Positions 40,252 through 49,702 of a DNA stretch of 64,000 nt are shown here, in pieces (within the stretch, counting starts at the first letter, position 1; the number at the start of each line of letters is the position of its first letter). Made by a program: the position numbers and the translations under genes. The notes below the pieces were generated by a model. It saw nothing but the letters and a program-made list of their open reading frames with translations. It searched no databases and was not told the origin of the DNA. The stretch comes from Nannocystis sp. RBIL2 (GTDB lineage Bacteria > Myxococcota_A > Polyangia > Nannocystales > Nannocystaceae), in NCBI RefSeq assembly GCF_026626745.1, contig NZ_JAPNJW010000001.1, positions 3,146,001 to 3,210,000 of the forward strand, in the 5' to 3' direction.

Positions 40252-41706
40252 ATGTCCCGCCCTGAAGCGCCCACTGCCCTCCGTGACTTCCTGGAGATCC
40301 CCTATGACCGCCTCGAGGAGCTGAACCTCGAGGTCAAGAACGCGCGCATGGCTCGCGTGCCGCAGGACCAGGTGCGTGAGCAGCGGGTGAAGTATCTGAC
40401 GGACGAGAAGCGGATCAAGGCCGTGACCGTGTGCTTCACCGACCTCGAGGGTCGGCTGCACATGCTCGACTACGACAAGAAGTTTTTGCTGCGCTCGGCC
40501 GACAACCTGACCTTCGACGGCAGCTCGGTGCGTGGCTTCTCGCAGCAGCACGAGTCGGACCTGCGCCTCAGCATCGATTGGTCGGCCTTCTACTGGCTGC
40601 CGTCCGACGTGTTCGGGCCGGGCAAGGTGCTCGTATTCGCCGAGGTCCGCGGGCAGGACGGCCTGCCGTACCTGGCGGACATGCGCGCGCGGCTCAAGGA
40701 CTACACCGCGGCGATGTACGAGAAGGAGGGCCTGGTCGCCCAGTTCGCCCACGAGATCGAGGGCTTCCTTTTCCGCGGCCGCGACGCCGAGCGCAATTAC
40801 CCCGAGCGCGGCGCGTTCGAGTTCATCTCGACCGGCGGCTACTATCATTCGTTGCCCGGCGACGCCCTGCGGCGATTCATCGATTCGGCGGCCGAGGTGC
40901 AGCGGGCCATGGGCTTCGGCAACGAGAAGGACCACCCCGAGGTCGCGCCGTCGCAGTTCGAGATGAACTTCACCCACGCCGAGGCCCTGATCGCCGCCGA
41001 CCAGGTCCAGCTGTACAAGCTGCTGTGCCGCCAGGTCGCGCAGAACTACGACATGACCGCGTGCTTTTTGCCCAAGCCGGTCACCGGCATCAACGGCAAC
41101 GGCATGCACACCAACATCTCGCTGGCGCGCAAGGGCACCAACCTGTTCCACGACAAGAACGGCGACAGCGGCCTGTCCGCCTCCGGCTGGAGCTTCACCG
41201 AGCGGATCCTCAACAGCGCCTCCGACATCTGCCTGATCCTCAACGGCAGCGTCAACGCCTACCGCCGCCTCGACCCGCACTTCGAGGCACCCAACCAGAT
41301 CAAGGCGTCCGCGACCGACCGCGGCAGCATGGTCCGGATCCCTCTCGGCAACGAACGCTCGGCCCGCATCGAGGTCCGCTCGGTCGCCCCCGACGCGAAC
41401 CCCTACATGACTGTCTACACCCTGCTCCGCACCGGCCTCGAAGGCCCGCAGCCCGACCCGGCCGAGATCGCCAACAAGCGCGCCCGCACCCGCTTCCTCC
41501 CCGACAACATCAACGACGCGATCCGCCTGTTCAAGTCGTCCAAGTTCGTCGCCGACCTCCTCGGCGAACAGGTCCAAACCCGCTTCGCCGAGGTCAAACA
41601 GGCCTCCGCCGAACGCTGCCCCCGCGCTCTCGGGTCCCTCATCAAGACCGCCGAAGTGCAGTTCCATCATGAAGTGACGAATCAGTACTTGTGGAACAAG
41701 TTCTGA
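40252..41706 (+). CDS. glnA: Glutamine synthetase
   Basis: This 484-aa enzyme makes glutamine from glutamate, ammonia and ATP. Recognisable parts are the beta-grasp segment with LTFDGSSVRGF, the metal-binding E-x-E region (FAHEIEGFLF, corresponding to VGPEPEF-type), NGNGMHTNISLARKG (the NGxGMHxHxS motif with Asn in place of a His), and FEAPNQIKASATDRGSMVRI near the ATP/glutamate site. The C-terminus ends ...ANPYMTVYTLLRTGLEG. A TTG in frame upstream (40216) is ignored in favour of ATG 40252. It is followed by a strong hairpin terminator. No GlnB or regulator gene is nearby. Confidence 0.95.
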   Translation: MSRPEAPTALRDFLEIPYDRLEELNLEVKNARMARVPQDQVREQRVKYLTDEKRIKAVTVCFTDLEGRLHMLDYDKKFLLRSADNLTFDGSSVRGFSQQHESDLRLSIDWSAFYWLPSDVFGPGKVLVFAEVRGQDGLPYLADMRARLKDYTAAMYEKEGLVAQFAHEIEGFLFRGRDAERNYPERGAFEFISTGGYYHSLPGDALRRFIDSAAEVQRAMGFGNEKDHPEVAPSQFEMNFTHAEALIAADQVQLYKLLCRQVAQNYDMTACFLPKPVTGINGNGMHTNISLARKGTNLFHDKNGDSGLSASGWSFTERILNSASDICLILNGSVNAYRRLDPHFEAPNQIKASATDRGSMVRIPLGNERSARIEVRSVAPDANPYMTVYTLLRTGLEGPQPDPAEIANKRARTRFLPDNINDAIRLFKSSKFVADLLGEQVQTRFAEVKQASAERCPRALGSLIKTAEVQFHHEVTNQYLWNKF

Positions 41707-41767
41707 CCCGCCGGCCACCTCCCGCAAAAACCCGGCAAACCGTCAAAAGGCCGCTGCTGTGCTCTCC

Positions 41768-41840
41768 ACGGGGTTCTGCGGAGGGTGGGGTCTTGCCTCC
41801 CCTTGACCCGGATTGCCCCGGGGAACCCCGTTTTCTTGTT
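41768..41840 (+). terminator. Rho-independent terminator of glnA
   Basis: ACGGGGTTC (41768-41776) pairs exactly with GAACCCCGT (41823-41831), followed by TTTCTTGTT. An inner GGGG/CCCC stem (about 41787-41802) adds stability. The inner part (41774-41811) matches a sequence at 55296-55333. It starts about 60 bases after the glnA stop. Confidence 0.78.
41774..41811 (+). repeat. Shared hairpin element, copy 1
   Basis: TTCTGCGGAGGGTGGGG-TCTTGCCTCCCC-TTGACCCGG matches the element at 55296-55333 in about 34 of 38 positions, including the TCTTGCC loop and TTGACCCGG tail. Both copies fold as short hairpins. Confidence 0.6.
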
Positions 41841-41895
41841 AAGTCTGTGTTAAGTCGGCTGTTTTAAAAGACAGGATTCTTTATTCGACAAGAGG

Positions 41896-42651
41896 TGTTC
41901 GCCGAGCGCGGACACCTGCGGGCCGCGGACTGCGCCCAGGACGGCGACCCGGACGCGTCCAGCGTGGCGCTGCTGGCCACGCTCGTCGGTCGGCGCACGC
42001 TCGATCCTCTGCACGCAGTCCCCCGAGCGTTTCCTGCGCAAGCGAAGCGAGTGGCTCAAGTGGAACGCCCGCCGCCGGTCGGGCAGCTTCGGCGGCATGT
42101 CCCTGTCGTGGACCGAGCTGGAGGATACCGATCCGCTGCCCGAACCCGAGTGGGCGGAGCGGGTCGGAGCGGTGATCCGCGCCAACGGCCCTTCGACAGC
42201 TGGACGACGGCCGCGGGCACGCGCGAGCTGCTCGACGCCGGCGACTTCGCCGGGCTCGCCGCGTGGATCCGCGAGCTGGTGGCGGCGCAGAACCGGGCGG
42301 TAAACTCCGCGGGGTCGCAGCTGCACTGCATCGGCGAGGCAGCGATTCCGTCGCTCGAGCGGCGAGTCGCCGCCGGGGACGCCGCCGCGGCAGCGTCACA
42401 CGCAAGAGAATCGCCGCGCGCGGACCCGGGACATCACCGCGCGCACGGCCGAGTACGACGCGCTCTACGGCCGCGATCGCAAGCGTCCGCGCCTGCCGGA
42501 CGACCTGCTGGCGCTGATCCGCCGCGGCCAGCTGACCGCGGCGCTCGCCGCCTACCGCGAGCGCTTCCCGGCGCTCGCCGATCAGGCCGCACAGGCCATC
42601 GAAGACGCTCGCGCCCACTTCGCGCCCGAGATTGCGCCTTTGGGCCCGTAG
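41896..42651 (+). pseudogene. Multiply frameshifted dead gene of unknown family
   Basis: Protein-like segments appear in different frames in the right order: FAERGHLRAADCAQDGDPDA, then ERFLRKRSEWLKWNARRR with GGMSLSWTELEDTDPLPEPE, then AAGTRELLDAGDFAGLAAWI with RELVAAQNRAVN, and finally TARTAEYDALYGRDRKRPRL with AALAAYRERFPALADQAAQA, ending at TAG 42649-42651. At least three shifts separate them. The family is not recognised. The remnant lies between glnA and an oppositely oriented lipoprotein gene. Confidence 0.6.
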
Positions 42652-42668
42652 GGTGGACCGAGCTGAGC

Positions 42669-43598
42669 TCAGCGCAGCGTCTCGAGGGCCTTGTCGAGGC
42701 CCTCGATGTCTGACTGGAGAGACTTGATCTTGCCCTCGCGTTTTTCCTTGGTGGACTTGTCCTCTTTCGGACCCGCCGGTGCCTCGAGGCGCTTGATCTC
42801 GTCCACCTTGTCTTTCCGCAGGGCCTCGAATGCCGCCCTGGCACGCGTCACTTCCTCGGCGCTGACGGTATTACTCAAGATGAATGACTGAAGGACCATG
42901 CGATCGATCTCGGCCTCGGATCTGTTGACGAAGTCGACAGCGGCGAGGAGCTGGATGGTTTTGAAGGCATCCGTGATGAGCTGCTGGCTGATGTCCTTGA
43001 CGCCTTCCTTGTCGGCGCTCTCGAGCATGACGCGTAGCACCTCGACCAGCTTGCCGACGTTGTCCCGCTGGCCGAGCATCCGCGTCGTGCGCATCGCGTC
43101 CGCGAAGATCTTTGCCGCCTGCTCGTTGGTGAGCACCTGGTTGGCGTTCATCTCACAGACTCGATAAAGCATGTCCCGCATCCCGAGGACGAGCTCCGTC
43201 CGGGTCGCGGCGTCGGCGATCTCGCTCGTACCTTTGGTGAGCGATTCCCCGCCGCCCTTGCCGCCGACCTGCAGCGCCGAATATTGGACCATGAGCTCGA
43301 GGTTCGCCTTGATGCTGGATTCGGCGCTCTCGTTCGCGGCGACGTCGGGCGGCGGCTCGGCGCAGATCTTCAGCGCCTTGGCGCCCTCACCGGGCTGCAC
43401 GATATAAGCGCCGCGTTGGCGCGCGTCGTAGGTGACGACGTGGCCGTTGTCGCCGAGCGTATACAGGGTCGGCTTCGGGGCCACGCTGTTCACCGGCGGC
43501 TTGCAGCCGACGAGCGCGGCCAGGACCAGCGCGAGCCCGGTCAGCGCCCGGCGCCGCGATGGCTGCGTGGAGGGTGGTGGGGAAAGTTTCGTTGTCAT
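42669..43598 (-). CDS. Lipoprotein with long helical domain
   Basis: This 309-aa protein starts MTTKLSPPPSTQPSRRRALT with hydrophobic GLALVLAALVGC (lipobox). AGGA lies five bases before the ATG. The mature part is strongly helical (ANLELMVQYSALQVGGKGG, RTELVLGMRDMLYRVCEMN, VLTNEQAAKIFADAMRTTRM), with a Lys/Glu coiled coil at the C-terminus (KSTKEKREGKIKSLQSDIEG). No family recognised. It lies downstream of the CHAT gene on the same strand, separated by ~260 bases and a strong hairpin, so it may be independent of that island. Confidence 0.8.
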   Translation of the reverse strand: MTTKLSPPPSTQPSRRRALTGLALVLAALVGCKPPVNSVAPKPTLYTLGDNGHVVTYDARQRGAYIVQPGEGAKALKICAEPPPDVAANESAESSIKANLELMVQYSALQVGGKGGGESLTKGTSEIADAATRTELVLGMRDMLYRVCEMNANQVLTNEQAAKIFADAMRTTRMLGQRDNVGKLVEVLRVMLESADKEGVKDISQQLITDAFKTIQLLAAVDFVNRSEAEIDRMVLQSFILSNTVSAEEVTRARAAFEALRKDKVDEIKRLEAPAGPKEDKSTKEKREGKIKSLQSDIEGLDKALETLR

Positions 43599-43685
43599 GA
43601 TCGTCCTGCTCCTTGTGGCGCTGCAGATGTAAATCGCTAAGGGAGATGTCGAGCAAAGTCGCCCACACGCGTGATCGCTTCCGCT

Positions 43686-43719
43686 CCACGCCGTGGTCGG
43701 ATGTTCGACCACGGCGTGG
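43686..43719. terminator. 14-bp perfect hairpin after the CHAT gene
   Basis: CCACGCCGTGGTCG and CGACCACGGCGTGG form a perfect 14-bp stem with a 6-base loop. It lies 140 bases past the end of the CHAT gene and 88 bases before the next lipoprotein start on the same strand. It lacks a U-tract. It is probably a terminator for the CHAT transcript or a regulatory site for the lipoprotein. Confidence 0.6.
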
Positions 43720-43858
43720 CAATGATTGCCGTCACGCCACTGCGGTCATCCGCGAGCTCTCGCGGGCGCGGGGCTGGACCTGCTTGCCAGGCGTCGGAAA
43801 CTCGCTTCCACCGCCTCGTGCAGGCCCACCATCAAGCGGTGGCGTCGCTGACGACCGC

Positions 43859-46800
43859 TCACGATTGCGAGGGTTGAAGATGCAAGCGGCCGTGAGGGTC
43901 GGCGTAGACGGCGTAGGCCAGCCAGGTCGGGTCATTGCGTCGCCGCGCCGCGGCCCTCGCCTGCGCCACGGCCTCGGCGAAGTCACCTCCGCGGTGCAGC
44001 GTCTCGTAGAACGCCCGGGCGAAGTGCCGCGCCGCGTCGTCGCCGACGGCCCACAGCGGCGCGACTACGGCGCCTGCACCTCGCGACAGGAAGGCGGAGG
44101 CCCAACCGCCCATCGAAGTGAGCAGCTGCTGGCCGCGCCCGACGGTACAGGCGTTGATGAACACCAGCGGCCGCTCGCCGTCGGGGCCGCGCATCGAGCC
44201 GTAAGCCGCGACCTCGCCGGACGCGAGGTTATCCTCGGCCCACAAGCCGTCACGGACCGCGCCGAGCAGCAATTCGGCGTCGCCGTCGGTCAGCTCGCCG
44301 TGGCAGATGAAGTGCAGCAGGTCGAAGCTGCCGCCGCGCTGCACGAGGTCGAGGACATCCTGCGCGCCGGGCTCGAGCAGACGAGCCGCGAACAGGGCCT
44401 GCAGCGTCGCCTGTTCGGCGGGCGAAGCCCGCAGCGCGCTCGGCGGCGGGTAGTCCGGGGCGACCACGTAGGCGTTGCGCACGCGGATCTTGGCGGCCAG
44501 CGTCGCGTCCCACAGCGAGCGGACGAGGCCGAGCTCGGCGAGGAAGCGCGAACCGTCGACGATCTGTCCGTCGGCCTGGGTCAGATACACCAGCTCCCAC
44601 GGGATGAACTGCTCGTCGGAGACGATCTGCAGGCCCGCAAGTCCGTCGCGGTGCTTCCACAGCAGCTCGCGCAGCGGCGGCGGCATCAGCTGGGTGAACA
44701 GCATCGACCCGATCGTCGGCAAGATCCGCTCGAACTTCGCGGGGTTGCGCTCGGCCTTGTCCCACTCCCGTTCGATGCGGGCGAACAGGTTGTCGACGAA
44801 GCGGGCCAGGTCCGTGGCGATCCGCCCGGTCTCGAACGGGACGCGCAGGTCGTTCGCGGGCGAGATCAGGTTGTAGCGCAGACGGATCGCGCCCCCCGGC
44901 TCGTACAGGGTGATGATCTCGAGCTGATGATCCGGCAGCCTGCCGCCCTGGCCCACCAGGGCGCGGTTGCTCGCCTCGGTCGTGAGCAGGGGCGCGTCGA
45001 TGGCGTCGGCCTGCGCCTCGAGCTCGACCTCGGTGTGCATGACGACGACGTCGCGCTGCCGCACGACGACGCGCAGCTGGACCACGCCGAGAGCGAGCGC
45101 GCGAGCGCTGAGACCGAGGCGCACGGAGACGCCCGGGTCCGGCGCTCGCACCGTCACCCGCGCGGCGGCACCGACCTCGGCGTTCCGGCGCGCGACGAGC
45201 TCGACCTCCACGAGCTCGTCGTGCTCGATGCGGCCCTTCGCGCCGGGAGCGACGCCCAGGGTGGCGAGCTCGGGCGCGAGATCGACGAACACCCAGAACA
45301 GCTCGCCTGGTCGCACGGCGGCGGCCGCGTGCGAGTGCATCCACAGCTCCGAGAGCGCCGGGGTCCGCGGCTCCGCGGCGGCGACCGTCGGCGTCGCGAG
45401 CTCGCCCGCGAGCGATGGCGCCGACGCTTTCAGCGCCTCCGGCAGATCGATCCCTCGCATGAGCGCCGGCGCCATCGACTTCTGCGAGAGCCCGATCTGC
45501 AGCGCGAGCGCCGACAGCTTCGACTTCTGCGAGCCATCCAGCGCCTTCAACCCGTGCAGGAGCGCGAACTCCTGAGCGAGCGGCTCGACGAGCTCGGCGA
45601 CGTCCGTCGGCGCAGCGTCGAGGCCGAGCCAGGTGACCAGCTTGCTCGCGACCTCGGGCGCGGCGAAGAAGCCGATGTGGTGAATCGCTCCGCCCGCGAT
45701 CTCGTGCAGCTCGACGCCGTCGCCCGCGCCGAAGCGAGTCGAGTCGTTGTCGACCACGAGGTCGTTGCCGGCCTGGCCGAACAGGCGATCGACGACGCGA
45801 TCGACCGCCCACAGCAGCGGCGCGCGTAGGGCCTCGCCCAGCCCCGAGCCCGCGGAGAAGTTGGAGAACACCGCGAGACGACGGGGGCACAGCGCGGCGT
45901 CCCACGGCGGATAATCCCGCCGCAGTTCGTCGCCGGGGGTCATGGCCGCCAGGCCGGGCACGGTCTCGCCGTCGAGGGCGCCTTGCGCCAGCCACTTGAT
46001 AAGGGACGCCACGCCGCCGACGATCGCCTGCACCGCGACCGTGGCCAGGGCGGCGCCGCCGAGCGCGGTCCAGGCGAGCCCGCTGGCCGCGGCGAGGTTG
46101 GTCATCACGTCGGCGAGCTCGTGCCAGCGGGTCGGGTCGGCCATCTTCGTCCCGTCCTCGGTGGTGGCGACGCACACGACGCTGCGGATCGGTCGTCGGC
46201 CGCGGCGCGCGAGCTCGTGCGCGAGGCTGCGAGCGACCAGTCCGCCGCGGCTGTGACACACGATCTCGATCGTCGCGTCGTCGGGGCCGGCGGCCGTCAA
46301 TGCGTCGGCGATCTGCCTGGCGTTCTCTGCCGGCGTCTTGCCGAGGGTGTGATGATCGAAGCCGACGACGCAGTACGACCGCTCACGGGCCCGGGTCACC
46401 AGCTCATGACCGTGCGCCAGCGACAGCGCGCCGAAGCAGCCGACCGTCGAGCTGAACGTGCCGTGGAGAAGGAGCAGCAGCCGCTTCGCCGGAGACGGGC
46501 GTTCGACCGGGACCCAGTCGTTGAGATGGGGTCCTTGCAATTCGACGAATCCCTCGCGTCGTCGGCCCTCGAACACGCCGATCGCCAGCCGGGCGGCGCG
46601 CGCGGCGACGAAGCGGAACACGCGGAGCTTGACCCGCCCCCACCACCCGCTGAGTCCGCGACGGACGCCGCCCGCCGTCGGCAGATCGGCGGGTGGCAAA
46701 TGGAAGCGCTGCAGCCCGTGACGTGGATCTTCGGCGGCGATCAGCCAGTGATAGGCGCCATCGCGCTCGATCAGCGCGACAGCACCCTCGTCGTCGCGTA

Positions 46801-48877
46801 AGGGGACGTCGAAGCTCAGCGCCTCCGCCTCGGCCGGCCCGCTGCGGCGGACCTCGCTCCTCGGCTCGGGCGTCAGCACGATCTCTGCGACGAGCCGCAG
46901 TTCGTCGCGCACCAGCGCCTCCGCGACCAGGTCGGGCTCTGCCTCGTGCAGGGAGGTGCGCCGTCGGGGCGTCGATACGTCGCCAGTCGCGGCGGTCATC
47001 GTCCATGAGACGCCGCGCGGGACGTGGCGAAGAACGACGCCGCGGTGGGTCATCGCCGCCTCGATGGCGGTATCTTCGTCGGGGAATTCTGCGTCCTGCT
47101 CGTCACCGTCCCAGGTCGGCTCCGGCACGGCGTCGCCGCGCTTGCTCGCGCCGCGGCGCTCGTCCCACGCGCGCGGGATGGGCAGACCGGAGCCGATCTT
47201 GAAGCCATCGCCGCCGTCGTCGAGCCCGAGCTCGCGCTGGGCCCACAGCCCGCCTGCGCGCCAGATCGCCTCGCCGGGGCAGGCCGGTCGATTGATGCTG
47301 GCCTGGCGGTGCGCATGGACGCGGGTGATCTTGCCGCCGTGGTGCTCGACCTCGGCGCAGACGAAGCGGATCGCGCGTCGCAGCCCCTCGACCATCGTCG
47401 GCGTCAATTCGCTGGGTCCGCGGCCCTTCTTCCAGTAGGTGCCCGCGCTGCCCTCCTCGCGGCGGAAATTGCCGGCGACCTCGATCGCCACGGTGCTGGC
47501 ATTGAAGCCGTTGGAGGCCCACAGATAGGCCTGGAGCGGGTGAATCCAGTACACCCGACCGTCAGAGTGGACGCCGAGGTGGGCCGTGACGCGCGGCCAC
47601 ACCTTGCTCGGGAAGCCATGGACCGCCGTCTGGTGCAGGGTGATGCCGGTGATCTGCGTCCACTGCCGCGTGCGCTTGCGCTTCTCGGTCGGGCTCAGGT
47701 GCGTCACGTCGATATCGGGCTTACTCCGGGTGTCGCGACGGGGCGACGCGATTGCATCGACGTCGCCATGTGCGGGGCCGTCGAAGCTGCCGCGCTCGCG
47801 CGATAAGCTCGCGCCGTAATCGCCGTAGTCCTTACCGCGGAGGATGCGTCGGCGATCGCCGATGCGCCGCAGAAACTCCGCCTCGAGCGCGGCGGTCCAC
47901 TGCGACGGATCGGCGAGGTCGCGCCCGGGCGTGGCGACCTCGAGCTCGGTGAAGATCGCCTCCGACCACGTCCGCACGAAGGTCGGTGCCATGTTGTAGA
48001 GGCGCGCGAGGATCCCCGCCCCGTACTCGGAGGTGACGAGCGCGCCGATCGCTACCCCGCGCACGCGCACGCGCAACGCGGGTCGCAAGAAGCGCTCGAG
48101 CCAGAAGCGGCACTGCTCGCCCTGGATCTCGGGGACGTTACCGGCCAGCATCAACAGGCCGAGCAGCCGCGGCTGCGTACGGAGGAAGGCCCACGCACGA
48201 TCGCCGCGGAGCTCGAGCTCGCCGGTGCGGATCAACACGTGGACGCCGCGCCGGGTGACGTAACCGCCGGCCTTCAGCGCCGGATAGTCACCGCTGGCGA
48301 CGTCGACTCCGTTGGCCTGGAACCACCGCGCGAAGAGCTGCGGCTGTCGACGCCGCAGGTGGGCCAGCAGCGAGGCCAGCGTCCCGGCGCGCCCGGCGAA
48401 TTGCGCGACCCCCCATGACACGAGCTGTCGGTCCCAGGTGTTGACGGCGCCGAACTTGCCCCGCGACTCCTTGTCGCCGTTCTCCGCGAAGATCTTCCGC
48501 TCGCTCGCGCTGTAGCCGAGCTCCGCGAGCTCGCGCTCGCCGACGAGGCCGGAGCGGGCACCCTCGTAGGCGTCGAGGTTGTAGGGGTCGTCGTACGTGC
48601 GGCCGTCGGCGGTCCGCCGTGGGCCGCGCCAGAAGCGGAAGTGGACCTCGTCGCCGCCGCCGCGGACGACGAACTGGCGCTCGCCGCGATCCTCGACGCT
48701 CAGGACGACGGCGTCGGCGAGCCCGTCGCGGCGATCCGGCGCCTCGCCGACGAACGCGTCGAGCTCGAGCGCGTCGGGCTCGTCGTCGAGGACGTCGGCC
48801 AGACCTTCGAGGGTGGGGAGGATGTCGAGGTATGCATCGAGCGTGCAATAGGCGAGGTCGATGGATGGCGAGCTCAT
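43859..48877 (-). CDS. CHAT protease with lysozyme-like, peptidoglycan amidase and alpha/beta hydrolase modules
   Basis: This 1672-aa protein starts at ATG 48877, with GGAGA seven bases upstream. Residues ~100-330 (SRGKFGAVNTWDRQLVSWGV) resemble lysozyme/chitosanase-type folds; this is tentative. Residues ~405-550 are an N-acetylmuramoyl-L-alanine amidase (amidase_2) with GITLHQTAVHG (H415), STVAIEVAGNF, and RVHAHRQASINRPACPGEAI (second His and C533) as zinc/catalytic residues. Residues ~795-1060 are an alpha/beta hydrolase: LLLLLHGTFSS, nucleophile in IVCHSRGGLVARSLA (S876). Residues ~1370-1672 are a CHAT caspase-like protease with His in DLLHFICHGEL (~1526) and Cys in VFINACTVGRG (~1577), then GAGAVVAPLWAVGDDAARHF. 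No signal peptide is present. It lies downstream of the ECF sigma gene on the same strand. Confidence 0.93.
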   Translation of the reverse strand: MSSPSIDLAYCTLDAYLDILPTLEGLADVLDDEPDALELDAFVGEAPDRRDGLADAVVLSVEDRGERQFVVRGGGDEVHFRFWRGPRRTADGRTYDDPYNLDAYEGARSGLVGERELAELGYSASERKIFAENGDKESRGKFGAVNTWDRQLVSWGVAQFAGRAGTLASLLAHLRRRQPQLFARWFQANGVDVASGDYPALKAGGYVTRRGVHVLIRTGELELRGDRAWAFLRTQPRLLGLLMLAGNVPEIQGEQCRFWLERFLRPALRVRVRGVAIGALVTSEYGAGILARLYNMAPTFVRTWSEAIFTELEVATPGRDLADPSQWTAALEAEFLRRIGDRRRILRGKDYGDYGASLSRERGSFDGPAHGDVDAIASPRRDTRSKPDIDVTHLSPTEKRKRTRQWTQITGITLHQTAVHGFPSKVWPRVTAHLGVHSDGRVYWIHPLQAYLWASNGFNASTVAIEVAGNFRREEGSAGTYWKKGRGPSELTPTMVEGLRRAIRFVCAEVEHHGGKITRVHAHRQASINRPACPGEAIWRAGGLWAQRELGLDDGGDGFKIGSGLPIPRAWDERRGASKRGDAVPEPTWDGDEQDAEFPDEDTAIEAAMTHRGVVLRHVPRGVSWTMTAATGDVSTPRRRTSLHEAEPDLVAEALVRDELRLVAEIVLTPEPRSEVRRSGPAEAEALSFDVPLRDDEGAVALIERDGAYHWLIAAEDPRHGLQRFHLPPADLPTAGGVRRGLSGWWGRVKLRVFRFVAARAARLAIGVFEGRRREGFVELQGPHLNDWVPVERPSPAKRLLLLLHGTFSSTVGCFGALSLAHGHELVTRARERSYCVVGFDHHTLGKTPAENARQIADALTAAGPDDATIEIVCHSRGGLVARSLAHELARRGRRPIRSVVCVATTEDGTKMADPTRWHELADVMTNLAAASGLAWTALGGAALATVAVQAIVGGVASLIKWLAQGALDGETVPGLAAMTPGDELRRDYPPWDAALCPRRLAVFSNFSAGSGLGEALRAPLLWAVDRVVDRLFGQAGNDLVVDNDSTRFGAGDGVELHEIAGGAIHHIGFFAAPEVASKLVTWLGLDAAPTDVAELVEPLAQEFALLHGLKALDGSQKSKLSALALQIGLSQKSMAPALMRGIDLPEALKASAPSLAGELATPTVAAAEPRTPALSELWMHSHAAAAVRPGELFWVFVDLAPELATLGVAPGAKGRIEHDELVEVELVARRNAEVGAAARVTVRAPDPGVSVRLGLSARALALGVVQLRVVVRQRDVVVMHTEVELEAQADAIDAPLLTTEASNRALVGQGGRLPDHQLEIITLYEPGGAIRLRYNLISPANDLRVPFETGRIATDLARFVDNLFARIEREWDKAERNPAKFERILPTIGSMLFTQLMPPPLRELLWKHRDGLAGLQIVSDEQFIPWELVYLTQADGQIVDGSRFLAELGLVRSLWDATLAAKIRVRNAYVVAPDYPPPSALRASPAEQATLQALFAARLLEPGAQDVLDLVQRGGSFDLLHFICHGELTDGDAELLLGAVRDGLWAEDNLASGEVAAYGSMRGPDGERPLVFINACTVGRGQQLLTSMGGWASAFLSRGAGAVVAPLWAVGDDAARHFARAFYETLHRGGDFAEAVAQARAAARRRNDPTWLAYAVYADPHGRLHLQPSQS

Positions 48878-49048
48878 GATGGGTCTCCGGCGCGGACGTG
48901 CTGGTCGCGCCGGCCTGCGCCCGCCTCGCCGCTCACGATCAAAAGTGACGGCGGACGAAGAACCCGTGCATGCATCCGGGCGAAATCTCGGGCCGTTTCA
49001 GCGCGCGAGGCCGCGCGGCGGCTGGCCGTTCGCGGTCCGAGCCGCCCT

Positions 49049-49702
49049 TCACGTCGCAGGCGAGCGCTGCGGGCGGACCGAACGGGCCCAGACCTCGAGG
49101 TTGGTGCGGGTGCTGTCGAGTAGCTCGCGCGAGCGGGCAAGACGCTCGAGGACCTCGCCGACGCGGATCCGCGCCCGGCGCAGGCGGCTGCGCGCGGTGT
49201 CCTCGGGGACGCCGAGGACTTCCGCGAGCTGCGGGCCCGAGAGATCCTCCCAATAATAGAGCTCAAGGATCACCTGACACTCGAGCGGCACGCTGCGCAG
49301 CGCCTCAAGCAACAGCCGCTCCTCCTCGCGTGCGCCGAGCAGAGTGCTGGGCCCCGCGCCGAGTTCGACCGCCGAGCAGGCCTCGACGTCGTCGTGGTCG
49401 TCGCGTCGCCCGGCCCGGTAGTGCTCGCGCAAGATGTTGTGGGCGATCCCGAGGAGGTAGGCGCGGAAATTCGCGGCCTGGCGCAAGTTTTCGGGGCGCT
49501 CGAGGCAAACCAGGAAGGTGCGATGCACGAGGTCGCGAATCTGATCGGCGGCGACCTTGTTGCGGAAAAACCGGTCCAAGGTCGGAAAATGACGAACGAA
49601 CAGACGGTCCCCGGAGCTGCGGTCTCCGGCTCGCCAGGCGGTGAACAACGCTCCATCGCTTTCGGACGAAACCACCATGGCGAGCACGGTATCACGTTTC
49701 AT
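49049..49702 (-). CDS. ECF-type sigma factor of the CHAT/caspase island
   Basis: This 217-aa protein starts MKRDTVLAMVVSSESDGAL; a second Met at 49678 is an alternative start. Region 2 reads LFVRHFPTLDRFFRNKVAAD with DLVHRTFLVCLERPENLRQA and FRAYLLGIAHNILREHYR. Region 4 reads LELYYWEDLSGPQLAEVLGV and TARSRLRRARIRVGEVL. No anti-sigma gene is adjacent. The CHAT gene follows 171 bases later on the same strand, and a kinase gene starts divergently 170 bases upstream. It probably switches on both arms of the island. Confidence 0.92.
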   Translation of the reverse strand: MKRDTVLAMVVSSESDGALFTAWRAGDRSSGDRLFVRHFPTLDRFFRNKVAADQIRDLVHRTFLVCLERPENLRQAANFRAYLLGIAHNILREHYRAGRRDDHDDVEACSAVELGAGPSTLLGAREEERLLLEALRSVPLECQVILELYYWEDLSGPQLAEVLGVPEDTARSRLRRARIRVGEVLERLARSRELLDSTRTNLEVWARSVRPQRSPAT

